DNA of 64,000 bases from Mucilaginibacter sp. PPCGB 2223. Its GTDB lineage: Bacteria; Bacteroidota; Bacteroidia; Sphingobacteriales; Sphingobacteriaceae. Of this stretch, positions 24,507 to 32,124 are shown in pieces. Position 1 is the stretch's first letter, and each line of letters starts with the position of its first letter. The stretch is from assembly GCF_001705515.1 (NCBI RefSeq), contig NZ_MDJS01000001.1, positions 1,612,001 through 1,676,000 on the forward strand, given 5' to 3'. The notes under the pieces were generated by a model. The model ran no database searches. It was not told where the DNA came from and saw nothing but the letters and a program-made list of their open reading frames with translations. The position numbers and the translations under genes were made by a program.

Positions 24507-27194
24507 TTAAAATATGCGCCTCAATTGTATACCGTTTAGAATAGCCTCGCCTTTGTTGGCTTTAAAGCCGATGCGTATCCCCTGTCCGTTTCTTACAGTT
24601 ACCCGCACTTTGGTAGCATAGGCTGCTAAGGGCTTCAAATCGGCCGCGTTATTCAGATCGTGTAAAACTTCATTGCCGTTAACGGATACGCTAAAACTAC
24701 GAACGGTAAAGGCAGCACCCTCGGCATTGGCGCCAAGGTTATAGGCCAGCCCCTCCTGTTTAGCCGGGGTTTCGAGTTCGGCAAAATGTAAGGTCAGCTC
24801 ATAATCGCCATCGGCTATATCAAAATTAAAACCTTCAAGGCCAACCCGCTGGGTTTGATAGATAGGGTCGTCATCGGTTCCGGTTATGTTTTTATCCGTG
24901 CCAAACGACTGCCGGCCGCCGCCTTTTAGCGCATAAACACGTCCACCTACATAGCCCCAGCTACCGGGTTTATATTCCTGTTCGGGCAGCCAAACTTCAT
25001 GATCACGCTCATCAACATACATGCGCCTGTCGCCTACGCTCACGTTTAACTCACTGAACGGCAACACGGTGCCTTTTAAGTTGTTATCGACCATCACAAA
25101 ATTGATCTCCGCTTCATCGCTCTGACTGTTGCTTGTCGCGATCGCTTCCAGTTTATTTATTCCGTTTACGAATGGCACATCAAAGCGGCAAACATGGTCT
25201 TCGGCCTTTTTGGTTGCGATGTTCTCTCCGTTAAGCACCAACTTAATTTCGGGTTGATTGGTGTATACCTCCACCGATTGTATGCATTGCAATTTATCGT
25301 TAGCGATGCCGCTCCTTAAAGTCCAGCTGCGCGAGCCTATCCTAACAAAAGGCTTTTTCAGCAAGTTAGCCTGGTAAAACAGGTAACTGTCCTTCGGCTG
25401 CCGGTCTACCGTCATGATGCCTTTACTATTGATGTGCGGCATGGCGTCCTCGCGTTGTTCAGAGTTAAAATCTGCCAGGTTCCATATCGCAGCTCCGGCT
25501 AAAAACGAGCGGGCCATAATGGCTTTCATATACACTTCGTGGTAAGTATTCACATACTCCATCGATTTATCAAACCTTTCGGGATTGTTACTGTGAATGC
25601 GCGGATCGGCATCTGCGCCATACTCTGATATGATGAAAGGTGTATTGGGCATGTCCTTGTGAAACTTATCCATAAAATCGGCAAAGCCGCCGAAATTGCC
25701 CGAGTACCATCCGTTGTATAAGTTCCAACCCACAATTTTAGGTATGGTTAACAAACCGGCCTTCGCATAAGCGTTATAGCTGCCGTGGCAAGGTATCATG
25801 GTGTACCGGCTCGAGTCCTCGCTTCGTGTCAGGGTTTCGATACCTTGCGCCAGCAACGCCAGGTTTTTGATATAGGTGGCCTGCCTTTCGGCTTCTTTGA
25901 ACGGCATCCGCAATAAAATCTCGTTCATATAGGCCCATACAATAATACTCGGGTGGTTATAATTCTGGCGGATCATCTCCGTCATCATATTTTTGCAATT
26001 AGTGCCGAACGTTTCGTTATCAGTTATCTCGTTTACGATCGGTATCTCTTCGGAAGCGAGGATACCTAAGCGATCGCAGGCTTCAACAATGGCCGGGTCC
26101 TGGGGGTAATGTGCTATCCGCACAAAGTTAGCGCCCATCGCTTTCAGCAATTCCATATCGTGTACATGGATGGCATCGGGCAGTGCATTGCCCAGGTCTT
26201 TAAAATCCTGGTGGCGGCTGGCGCCGATCAGCTTCAGCGGTTTGCCGTTCAGATAAAAACCGGTATTGACATCGAACCGGTACCAGCGGAAACCCAGCGG
26301 ATTACTTACTTCATCCAATATTTCTTTGGTTTTTGCATCGGTTAAAGTAGTTACCACACGGTACAGGTATGGCTCATCGGGCGCCCATAGATTGGGCCTG
26401 CTGATGTTTTTGAGGTTTTGAACGAAACTTATCTTTTGCCCGGGAAGGGCATTGCTACGGCTTTCGCCGGATGAGATCAGTTTACCGTCACGATCCAATA
26501 TCTGCGTAAGCACTTTCACATCGCGCTTTACGGCAGACTGATTATCGACACTCGCTTTTACATTCACCCAAGCTGATGCTGCCGACACCGATGGCGTGCT
26601 AATGAACACACCGTTCGAGGCATTGTTATCGGTATCAAAATGTATGGGATTAGTGACCACCAGGTACACATCGCGGTAAATACCGCCGTAAAAGGTAAAA
26701 TCGGCGCTCAGTGGCGGGATATTGGCATCGTGCGCGTTGGTTACCTTCACCTCAATTTCGTTAGGGGTATTATCATCGCTGTTAAACTTAAGCAGGTTGC
26801 CGACAGGAATATTGAACGCTGTATAGCCGCCGGTATGGCTGCCCGCCAGTTTTCCGTTCACATACACCCAAGTTTGCTGGTCGGCGCCTTCAAAGTAAAG
26901 CGATACCGATTTGTTTTTGTATGATGCAGGTACATAGATTGTTTTTTTATACCATCCAATCCCTCGGTAATACCCTTTTTCGTCATCGTTTACATCTTTA
27001 GTGTTCCAGGTGTGGGGTATCGAAACCGGTTCCCAGTTTACATTGCTTTCCTTTTCGGGATATCCTGCGATATCCCCACTATAAAAGTGCCAGCCGGTGT
27101 TAACGGATTGTTTGATCCGCCCCTGGGCTAAAATTTGATTAACGATAAATAGTGACAGAAAAGTAACGAGGCAAATGACTTTGGCAGACCGCAT
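24507..27194 (-). CDS. GH2 family glycoside hydrolase with C-terminal malectin-like domain
   Basis: 895 aa from ATG 27194 (the frame is open far upstream, but only this start gives a signal peptide, cut after ILAQ). Order: sugar-binding jelly roll (30-185), Ig-like (190-300), TIM barrel (300-610) with acid/base E425 (AYMNEILL) and nucleophile E524 (FIISEYGAD), an Ig-like domain, and a malectin/CBM57-type tail (VGGRVYALKGGG, then FDIADGDYELTLHFAELE). Beta-galactosidase or beta-glucuronidase activity on pectin side chains is likely; exact specificity is not determinable. The sialate/acetyl esterase lies 76 bp upstream in the same direction. Confidence 0.88.
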   Translation of the reverse strand: MRSAKVICLVTFLSLFIVNQILAQGRIKQSVNTGWHFYSGDIAGYPEKESNVNWEPVSIPHTWNTKDVNDDEKGYYRGIGWYKKTIYVPASYKNKSVSLYFEGADQQTWVYVNGKLAGSHTGGYTAFNIPVGNLLKFNSDDNTPNEIEVKVTNAHDANIPPLSADFTFYGGIYRDVYLVVTNPIHFDTDNNASNGVFISTPSVSAASAWVNVKASVDNQSAVKRDVKVLTQILDRDGKLISSGESRSNALPGQKISFVQNLKNISRPNLWAPDEPYLYRVVTTLTDAKTKEILDEVSNPLGFRWYRFDVNTGFYLNGKPLKLIGASRHQDFKDLGNALPDAIHVHDMELLKAMGANFVRIAHYPQDPAIVEACDRLGILASEEIPIVNEITDNETFGTNCKNMMTEMIRQNYNHPSIIVWAYMNEILLRMPFKEAERQATYIKNLALLAQGIETLTRSEDSSRYTMIPCHGSYNAYAKAGLLTIPKIVGWNLYNGWYSGNFGGFADFMDKFHKDMPNTPFIISEYGADADPRIHSNNPERFDKSMEYVNTYHEVYMKAIMARSFLAGAAIWNLADFNSEQREDAMPHINSKGIMTVDRQPKDSYLFYQANLLKKPFVRIGSRSWTLRSGIANDKLQCIQSVEVYTNQPEIKLVLNGENIATKKAEDHVCRFDVPFVNGINKLEAIATSNSQSDEAEINFVMVDNNLKGTVLPFSELNVSVGDRRMYVDERDHEVWLPEQEYKPGSWGYVGGRVYALKGGGRQSFGTDKNITGTDDDPIYQTQRVGLEGFNFDIADGDYELTLHFAELETPAKQEGLAYNLGANAEGAAFTVRSFSVSVNGNEVLHDLNNAADLKPLAAYATKVRVTVRNGQGIRIGFKANKGEAILNGIQLRRIF

Positions 27195-27270
27195 AATGAT
27201 GACTTGTTTGGTTAATTGGCTCCCAAATATAGTACTTAGTGTTAAATAAACACTATCACCATCAATGGCT

Positions 27271-28047
27271 TTACTTTGTTTTTTGCATCTTAAGCATTTG
27301 TGCCGCAAACCTTTTACCCAATTCCTCAGCCGAGGTTCCGACAAAATGCGTGGTATCACCTTTATGCACCAGGCCTTCGGATGTGGCCACCGCGGTAAAA
27401 GGTACCTGGGCGGGTAATTTAGCCAGTTCGGTATTGATGTTGGCATAAACCGGCCGGTAACGACCAAGTTCGCCAACAATAAATGGCAGGCTGGGGTTGC
27501 CAACCAAAGTGCGTACACGCGCTATCAGTTCGGTCAACCGGGCCAGGTAAAGTTTTGCCTTTTCTGGACTGCTGTCCGATTCGCCCTGGTGCCATATCAC
27601 ACCTTTAATGACACCATATTTCATCGCCTCGGTTATCCGAGCAACGGCATCGTCCCAGGGATGGGTGTCGGTAGCTTTATCATAAGCGCCAGGTAACCAA
27701 TGCTCAATAGGAGTGCCGCCAACGGCGCAGGGTATTAGTCCGATTTTGGCTTCAGGGTAGACCTTGGCCATTTGAAGGCCAAACGCCAGCCCGGGGCCAA
27801 CTCCTGCAATTTTAGGCTTATCAAAATGAAGCGGGTGTTTGGCCTCAACCCATTTCAGGTCTTTGGTCAGCATCAGAACCCGATCGTTACTTTCATTTTT
27901 CAGCTCATCGGTGATCGGCCCGCGGCCTGCCATATTCGATTGTCCGATCAGGATATACAAATGAAAGTCAAGGTCGGGCGTTTGTGCGCTAACGCTTATA
28001 ACAAGACTTAAAAATAACGCGATTACAGAAAGGACTTTATTGGTCAT
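27271..28047 (-). CDS. SASA-type carbohydrate acetylesterase (CE6-like), secreted
   Basis: 258 aa, signal peptide cut after SVSAQ. SGNH-like esterase of the SASA/DUF303 group: nucleophile in GQSNMAG, the block-III/V pair in IWHQGESD, and a HLSPEKAKLYLARL-type spacer region. These enzymes deacetylate xylan, rhamnogalacturonan or sialic acid; with two pectin methylesterases and a GH2 enzyme next to it, pectin deacetylation is favoured by context. First gene of the degradation cluster. Confidence 0.85.
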   Translation of the reverse strand: MTNKVLSVIALFLSLVISVSAQTPDLDFHLYILIGQSNMAGRGPITDELKNESNDRVLMLTKDLKWVEAKHPLHFDKPKIAGVGPGLAFGLQMAKVYPEAKIGLIPCAVGGTPIEHWLPGAYDKATDTHPWDDAVARITEAMKYGVIKGVIWHQGESDSSPEKAKLYLARLTELIARVRTLVGNPSLPFIVGELGRYRPVYANINTELAKLPAQVPFTAVATSEGLVHKGDTTHFVGTSAEELGKRFAAQMLKMQKTK

Positions 28048-28132
28048 GATTGAATTGGCTTGAGCAAATATTGCAAATTACACCGCACACTTACACAATG
28101 TAAGTTTTTTTTACTGATATGATCAAAAGTTT

Positions 28133-28140
28133 TATATTTG
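28133..28140 (+). promoter_or_regulatory. Probable -7 box of the tRNA-Ser gene
   Basis: TATATTTG matches the Bacteroidota TAnnTTTG consensus exactly and lies 31 bases before the mature tRNA start. A clear -33 TTG is not visible, only a T8 run around 28105-28112. Confidence 0.55.
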
Positions 28141-28171
28141 CACCCGCTTTCGGCTCATGGGCCGGAAAAAC

Positions 28172-28261
28172 GGAGAGATGTCAGAGTGATCGAATGTGCC
28201 TGATTCGAAATCAGGTGTACTGTAACAGGTACCGGGGGTTTGAATCCCTCTCTCTCCGCCA
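28172..28261 (+). tRNA. tRNA-Ser (anticodon CGA)
   Basis: A 90-base cloverleaf with encoded CCA. Acceptor GGAGAGA (28172-28178) pairs with TCTCTCC (28251-28257), discriminator G, CCA 28259-28261. The anticodon stem CCTGA/TCAGG encloses TTCGAAA, giving anticodon CGA, which reads UCG. A long variable arm (class II, as for Ser) sits between it and the T arm with loop TTTGAAT. Confidence 0.95.
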
Positions 28262-28266
28262 ATAGT

Positions 28267-28302
28267 AAAATGCTGTTCATCTTAATGGGCAGCATTTTTT
28301 TT
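28267..28302 (+). terminator. Rho-independent terminator of tRNA-Ser
   Basis: AAAATGCTG (28267-28275) pairs with CAGCATTTT (28290-28298), followed by further T to 28302. It starts five bases after the tRNA CCA. Confidence 0.85.
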
Positions 28303-28406
28303 GTCGCATTTTGCCCTTTAATTTGCCGTATACACCCCTCCATTTTCAATCAATTGTTGCTGAGATTTGTATGTCTTAATAAAACCAATTGCAGGAGGCA
28401 CATAAC

Positions 28407-29006
28407 ATGAGAAAAATAATTGTTTTGGAGTTCATCACGCTGGATGGTGTGATACAGGCGCCGGGCGGCCCGGAGGAGGACCCGTCGGATGATTTTAAAT
28501 ACGGCGGCTGGAGCGCACCTTTCGACGACGAAGTTGCAGGTAGGGTATTCCCAAAATTGCTGGCTCCTGCAGATCTTCTTCTGGGCAGAAAAACCTTCGA
28601 CATATTTGCTGCTTACTGGCCCCGGCATGCCGAATATTGGCCGGGCATTATGGATGTCACCAAATACTGCTTATCTAACACGTTGAAAAAGTCGGATTGG
28701 AAAAACTCGGTGATTCTTAACAATGTAGATGACATCAAAAAGCTCAAAAATTCGGAGGGCGGCGACATTAAAGTTTGGGGCAGCAGTGGGCTTGTTCAGC
28801 TATTGCTGAAATACGATTTGGTTGATGAACTCTGGCTCAACATCCACCCCATTGTCTTGGGCAAAGGGAAAAAGCTGTTTGATGCCGAAGCAATGCCGGC
28901 GGCATTTGAGCTGGCAGAAAGCCATGTTACATCGACCGGTGTTATTATGGCCAATTATAAGCGTAACGGAGAAGTGAAAACAGGCAGAATGGGGCCTCAG
29001 GAATAA
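28407..29006 (+). CDS. RibD C-terminal/DHFR-fold reductase family protein
   Basis: 199 aa; the start at 28407 is fixed by a strong GGAGG eight bases upstream. The DHFR-like reductase fold of the RibD-C family is shown by KIIVLEFITLDGVIQAPGG, LLGRKTFDIFAAYWP, KVWGSSGLVQLLLKYDLVDE and a P-loop-like HPIVLGKGKKLF. Such stand-alone YyaP/DUF-like proteins are predicted NADPH reductases of unknown substrate. Flanked by terminators on both sides, so monocistronic. Confidence 0.88.
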   Translation: MRKIIVLEFITLDGVIQAPGGPEEDPSDDFKYGGWSAPFDDEVAGRVFPKLLAPADLLLGRKTFDIFAAYWPRHAEYWPGIMDVTKYCLSNTLKKSDWKNSVILNNVDDIKKLKNSEGGDIKVWGSSGLVQLLLKYDLVDELWLNIHPIVLGKGKKLFDAEAMPAAFELAESHVTSTGVIMANYKRNGEVKTGRMGPQE

Positions 29007-29018
29007 TAGAACCCCACA

Positions 29019-29049
29019 AAAACGCCGACCCTCACAGTAACGGCGTTTT
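29019..29049. terminator. Bidirectional terminator between convergent genes
   Basis: AAAACGCCG (29019-29027) and CGGCGTTTT (29041-29049) form a perfect 9-bp stem with an A run on one side and a T run on the other, placed between the RibD-C gene and the DNase II gene stops. Confidence 0.85.
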
Positions 29050-29055
29050 ATTAAT

Positions 29056-30168
29056 TTACGATTTTGGCGCCTTGGGCGGAGCTTCGGCGTGAGGGTGATG
29101 CGTGCTTGCGATCAGTTCGTGAGCCTGGGTGCGGGTATGCCCCGGAGGCGCCAATAGCAGCCCGGCTTTTGATAAGCCTATCCAAAGTGTCTGGTTTTGG
29201 AAAGCGATGGTGCCGCCGCCACGTTTGCGTTGCGAGATCATCCTGTTGATGTCGCCTATACAAACCCATGGCTGGTGCAGCGTTATCCCCCATTTGGCAT
29301 GATCGTTGGTTTCGGGCCAGGCCCAATGAGCGCCCATATAGCCTAAATTGATATATTTGATATCGAATGTTTTGTGGATACCGTCCGAATCGGCGATCGG
29401 CGGTATCGGCCCACGGATCCATGTTTCATCGTCCATATCGTCCTGCAATATCGGGCCAACCAAATCGTTCCAAAAGTCTTTGTTCCACTCGCGGTTCTTG
29501 GCAATCACTTTGAAAGGCGTCCCACCGATCGACTTCAGGTCAATACTATCGCCCAGGGGAGCCGGTTTGGTAGCAGTACCCTGAGCAAGCTTGTAAAGCG
29601 CATCGGTATTTGGCAAATCGGCCGTGTTTGGGAAATACACCTGTGGTTCCTGATGGTCGTACATCTGCGCGGCAATCAGACGCGCTGTTGCGATATCGAG
29701 CGATATGCATAAATAGGTTTGCCCGTATTTTGGTGTAGGGTCGGTCGTTGCGTCGGGGTCGGCAAATTTCGGCCACGAATGCAGCAGCCAGAATGCAGTT
29801 CCCGACTGTGTATCGAACGCTAAGACGCCTTTGGTATGTCCCTTACTGCCATCATCGTGCCGGTTAGCTGTTGCAGGCAACTCATCGTTATACAATATCC
29901 AGCCTGTTGTTTTTGCCGGGTTCTTAAAGTTGGCAAATACAGAGTCGAGCGTAAGGTTCAGTGCGCCCTTACCACTGTTAAGCGTATAAGGCGATTTGAG
30001 GATATTCTTTTGCCGGGGATCGGCGTTTGAGTCGATAGTCGAGTCGTAGTAAACATATTCGTAGCCGGTGGCGGCATCGCATCCTACACCTGCATTTAAC
30101 TGTGGCACTTTATAAATAAACCACCAGTCAACGGGTTTGCCGCTTTCATCGAGTGCTGAAACATTCAT
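29056..30168 (-). CDS. Deoxyribonuclease II family protein
   Basis: 370 aa. It aligns by eye with animal DNase II: WWFIYKVP (15-22), GYEYVYYDS, TGWILYNDELP, then the first catalytic motif GHTKGVLAFD (His111), WLLHSWPKF (H130), YGQTYLCIS, and the second HxK motif HAKWGI (His290). Family members cut DNA without metal ions at acid pH, leaving 3'-phosphates. No signal peptide is seen at the annotated start, unlike eukaryotic secreted or lysosomal forms, so localisation is open. The C-terminus is His/Pro/Ala-rich. Bacterial members are sparse. Alone in its transcription unit. Confidence 0.85.
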   Translation of the reverse strand: MNVSALDESGKPVDWWFIYKVPQLNAGVGCDAATGYEYVYYDSTIDSNADPRQKNILKSPYTLNSGKGALNLTLDSVFANFKNPAKTTGWILYNDELPATANRHDDGSKGHTKGVLAFDTQSGTAFWLLHSWPKFADPDATTDPTPKYGQTYLCISLDIATARLIAAQMYDHQEPQVYFPNTADLPNTDALYKLAQGTATKPAPLGDSIDLKSIGGTPFKVIAKNREWNKDFWNDLVGPILQDDMDDETWIRGPIPPIADSDGIHKTFDIKYINLGYMGAHWAWPETNDHAKWGITLHQPWVCIGDINRMISQRKRGGGTIAFQNQTLWIGLSKAGLLLAPPGHTRTQAHELIASTHHPHAEAPPKAPKS

Positions 30169-30313
30169 GATCTAAGGGATTTGGTTTATGATAAAGATGC
30201 GGAGATATTTATCAAATAGCAATAGGTGTTTTTACCGTATTTTATCAACAAAGTTTCAAATAAGGTACAATACTAAGCTATAAAGCAAAAACATCTCACT
30301 TGCTCTAAACTTA

Positions 30314-30877
30314 TTACAAGTTATTATGATTTTCAAAACTCCCGGGCTCAGTAATAGTGAGATTTTTGGTTATAGCAGGCATCAGCACTTTCTGCAAGCT
30401 CCATTTTTGAAGAGATAAGGTACCCTGTTCGCGGATAAGTTTTTTTAACCCGCGGCCGGTATAGATGGCACACAACGGCTCTGCAAAAGCATCTTGCCGG
30501 TAGGCATAAAAATCATGGCCCGCATCGTCATTATACGTGTTAATCAGACGTTCGATCGTGGATTTCTGCATATTGATCATATCGCAGGCCAGCAATAACA
30601 AATCTTCATCAGGATACAATGTATGGACGCTCAACAAACCATTCAAAGGCCCGCCTATGTCCATCGAATCGACTATCAATTGATCTCCCGAAAAAAAATT
30701 AAGGTAGGTCAGTTGCTGTGTCTTGTTTATGGAAACCAGTACAGGTAAACCAAATACATTTAGTTTATCTGCCATGTATGCCGCCCAGCAACTGTCTCCA
30801 ATACGGATCAACCCTTTATCGGTTCCCATCCGCCGGCTTTCACCGCCGCATATAATTACACCACGTAGTTGTTTCAT
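30314..30877 (-). CDS. mobA: Molybdenum cofactor guanylyltransferase MobA-like
   Basis: 187 aa from ATG 30877 (an upstream frame to 30946 adds non-conserved residues). N-terminal nucleotide motif LRGVIICGGESRRMGTDKGL is the MobA/GlmU-type LxGGxSxRMGxDK signature; LLACDMINM supplies the metal-binding Asp, and EPLCAIY follows as in MobA. It attaches GMP to molybdopterin for bis-MGD enzymes such as nitrate or formate reductases. No other Mo-cofactor gene is present in the window. Divergent from the Cys-rich Crp/Fnr gene, which hints at shared anaerobic control. Confidence 0.8.
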   Translation of the reverse strand: MKQLRGVIICGGESRRMGTDKGLIRIGDSCWAAYMADKLNVFGLPVLVSINKTQQLTYLNFFSGDQLIVDSMDIGGPLNGLLSVHTLYPDEDLLLLACDMINMQKSTIERLINTYNDDAGHDFYAYRQDAFAEPLCAIYTGRGLKKLIREQGTLSLQKWSLQKVLMPAITKNLTITEPGSFENHNNL

Positions 30878-31037
30878 CCTATAGTTAATCCACATTTCGG
30901 GTGCAGGTTTACTTTCACCGCACAGATTAAGCAAATATACATTCAACGATTTTAAATACGCCAGATCAAGACAAAGCTGACAACCGGAATATCCAAATGA
31001 GATTCAGTAATTCTTTTATAATTTATCAAATAAAATG

Positions 31038-31068
31038 CATTGTTTTTTATTGATAATAAAAAACAATG
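31038..31068. promoter_or_regulatory. 31-bp perfect palindrome between mobA and the crp/fnr-type gene
   Basis: CATTGTTTTTTATT (31038-31051), spacer GAT, AATAAAAAACAATG (31055-31068). It lies in the 374-bp AT-rich divergent region 30878-31251, which holds no gene. It could be an operator for a dimeric regulator or a weak AT-rich terminator; its core does not match the TGA(C/T)-N4-(G/A)TCA dyads of the stress island. Confidence 0.55.
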
Positions 31069-31159
31069 ATTAAAAATTACTGCAACCATCAAAAAAAAAT
31101 GGAACATTTAAAATATCAAAGTAAAAAATCAGACATAATTCGCAATTATTTACACAATC

Positions 31160-31192
31160 TTGCAAAAAACATAAAAAAAAGAATTATTTTTG
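31160..31192 (+). promoter_or_regulatory. Predicted sigma-A-type promoter of the Crp/Fnr gene
   Basis: TTG (31160-31162), 22 bases, TATTTTTG (31185-31192) fits the Bacteroidota -33/-7 pattern. About 59 bases of AT-rich leader precede ATG 31252. No FNR-like dyad is at the -41.5 position, so the gene is not obviously self-activated. Confidence 0.55.
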
Positions 31193-31251
31193 TGAGTTTT
31201 TATTGATTTATATTGAAATAATTATAAAATTATTGATCCTATCGCCCACAT

Positions 31252-31950
31252 ATGAAAAAAAGCAAACACGATTGCGATCTCCAGAGCTGTTTTTTATGCC
31301 GGTCATGTGTCAAAGAGTGGCAGCCTGCTATCAGCGCCAACCGAAAGAACTTTGATGTGAAAAAGGGCGAAGTTATATTTAAGGAGGGCGACCCGGTAAC
31401 CGGTGTTTGCTTCGTATATTCCGGAAATGTTAAAGTTCATAAAAAATGGGGCAATGATAAAGAGCTTATTGTACGGTTTGCAAATAACGGTGCCATATTT
31501 GGCCACAGAGGTTTAAATACAAACACATACCCTATATCTGCAACAGCTTTAGAACCCACCAAAATTTGCTTCTTCGACCTTGATTTTTTCAATGCTACCT
31601 TAAAGGTAAATCACGATTTTGCCTATAACCTGCTCATGTTTTTCGCCAGCGATCTGCAGGAATCTGAAAAACGGATGCGTAACCTTGCCCACATGCCGGT
31701 TAAAGGCAGGCTGGCCCAATCGTTACTTACCCTGAAAGATCAGTTTGGCGTAACTGACAACAACAGGCTTAACATTGAACTTACGCGACAAGATCTCTCC
31801 TCATTTGCCGGCGCCACCTATGAAACTGTTTTCAGAACGATGAACGATCTCATCGCCGATGAATTGATCAAAGTAAACGGCAAAAACATTGTTATTGTTA
31901 ACGAAAAGGGGCTTCTCGAACTTACAAACGACAACCAGTCCGATCAGTAA
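31252..31950 (+). CDS. Crp/Fnr family regulator with N-terminal cysteine cluster
   Basis: 232 aa. An N-terminal Cys cluster C8-x4-C13-x2-C16-x2-C19 precedes a cyclic-nucleotide-binding-like beta-barrel (GEVIFKEGDPVTGVCFVYSG), a long dimer helix and a C-terminal winged helix (TRQDLSSFAGATYETVFRTM). Two more cysteines are C53 and C106. The recognition helix keeps Glu191 and Arg195, the residues that in FNR read the G-C pairs of TTGAT half-sites, while FNR's Ser is Phe here. The Cys cluster could hold an Fe-S centre or zinc. It is a strong candidate for the factor acting on the dyads at 4564-19903; the link is inference. Confidence 0.85.
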   Translation: MKKSKHDCDLQSCFLCRSCVKEWQPAISANRKNFDVKKGEVIFKEGDPVTGVCFVYSGNVKVHKKWGNDKELIVRFANNGAIFGHRGLNTNTYPISATALEPTKICFFDLDFFNATLKVNHDFAYNLLMFFASDLQESEKRMRNLAHMPVKGRLAQSLLTLKDQFGVTDNNRLNIELTRQDLSSFAGATYETVFRTMNDLIADELIKVNGKNIVIVNEKGLLELTNDNQSDQ

Positions 31951-31964
31951 TCTGCAAACCCGCA

Positions 31965-31990
31965 ACCCGCTGCACGGGTCGGTTTTATTT
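31965..31990 (+). terminator. Weak terminator after the Crp/Fnr gene
   Basis: ACCCG (31965-31969) and CGGGT (31975-31979) form a short hairpin followed by CGGTTTTATTT. The stem is only 5 bp, so efficiency is uncertain. Confidence 0.4.
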
Positions 31991-32124
31991 CTTATCTTCT
32001 GCCTTCAGTTCATTTGGCACTACTATCATTAATTCGTTACACAAACTGCAGGATAGTGTAATGCTATTTTTTTCTATATTGGTGCTTTTAATTAACTGAC
32101 CAATAAACAACTTATTCACACAAA

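Noticed and set aside
27195-27518. Long in-frame extension of the GH2 gene
   Set aside because: It runs antisense-frame through the end of the esterase gene and lacks a signal peptide; the ATG at 27194 gives a clear one.
22443-28047. A full polysaccharide utilisation locus
   Set aside because: No SusC/SusD pair, sensor or sigma/anti-sigma pair is next to the pectinesterase, GH2 and esterase genes, so it is only a degradation cluster.
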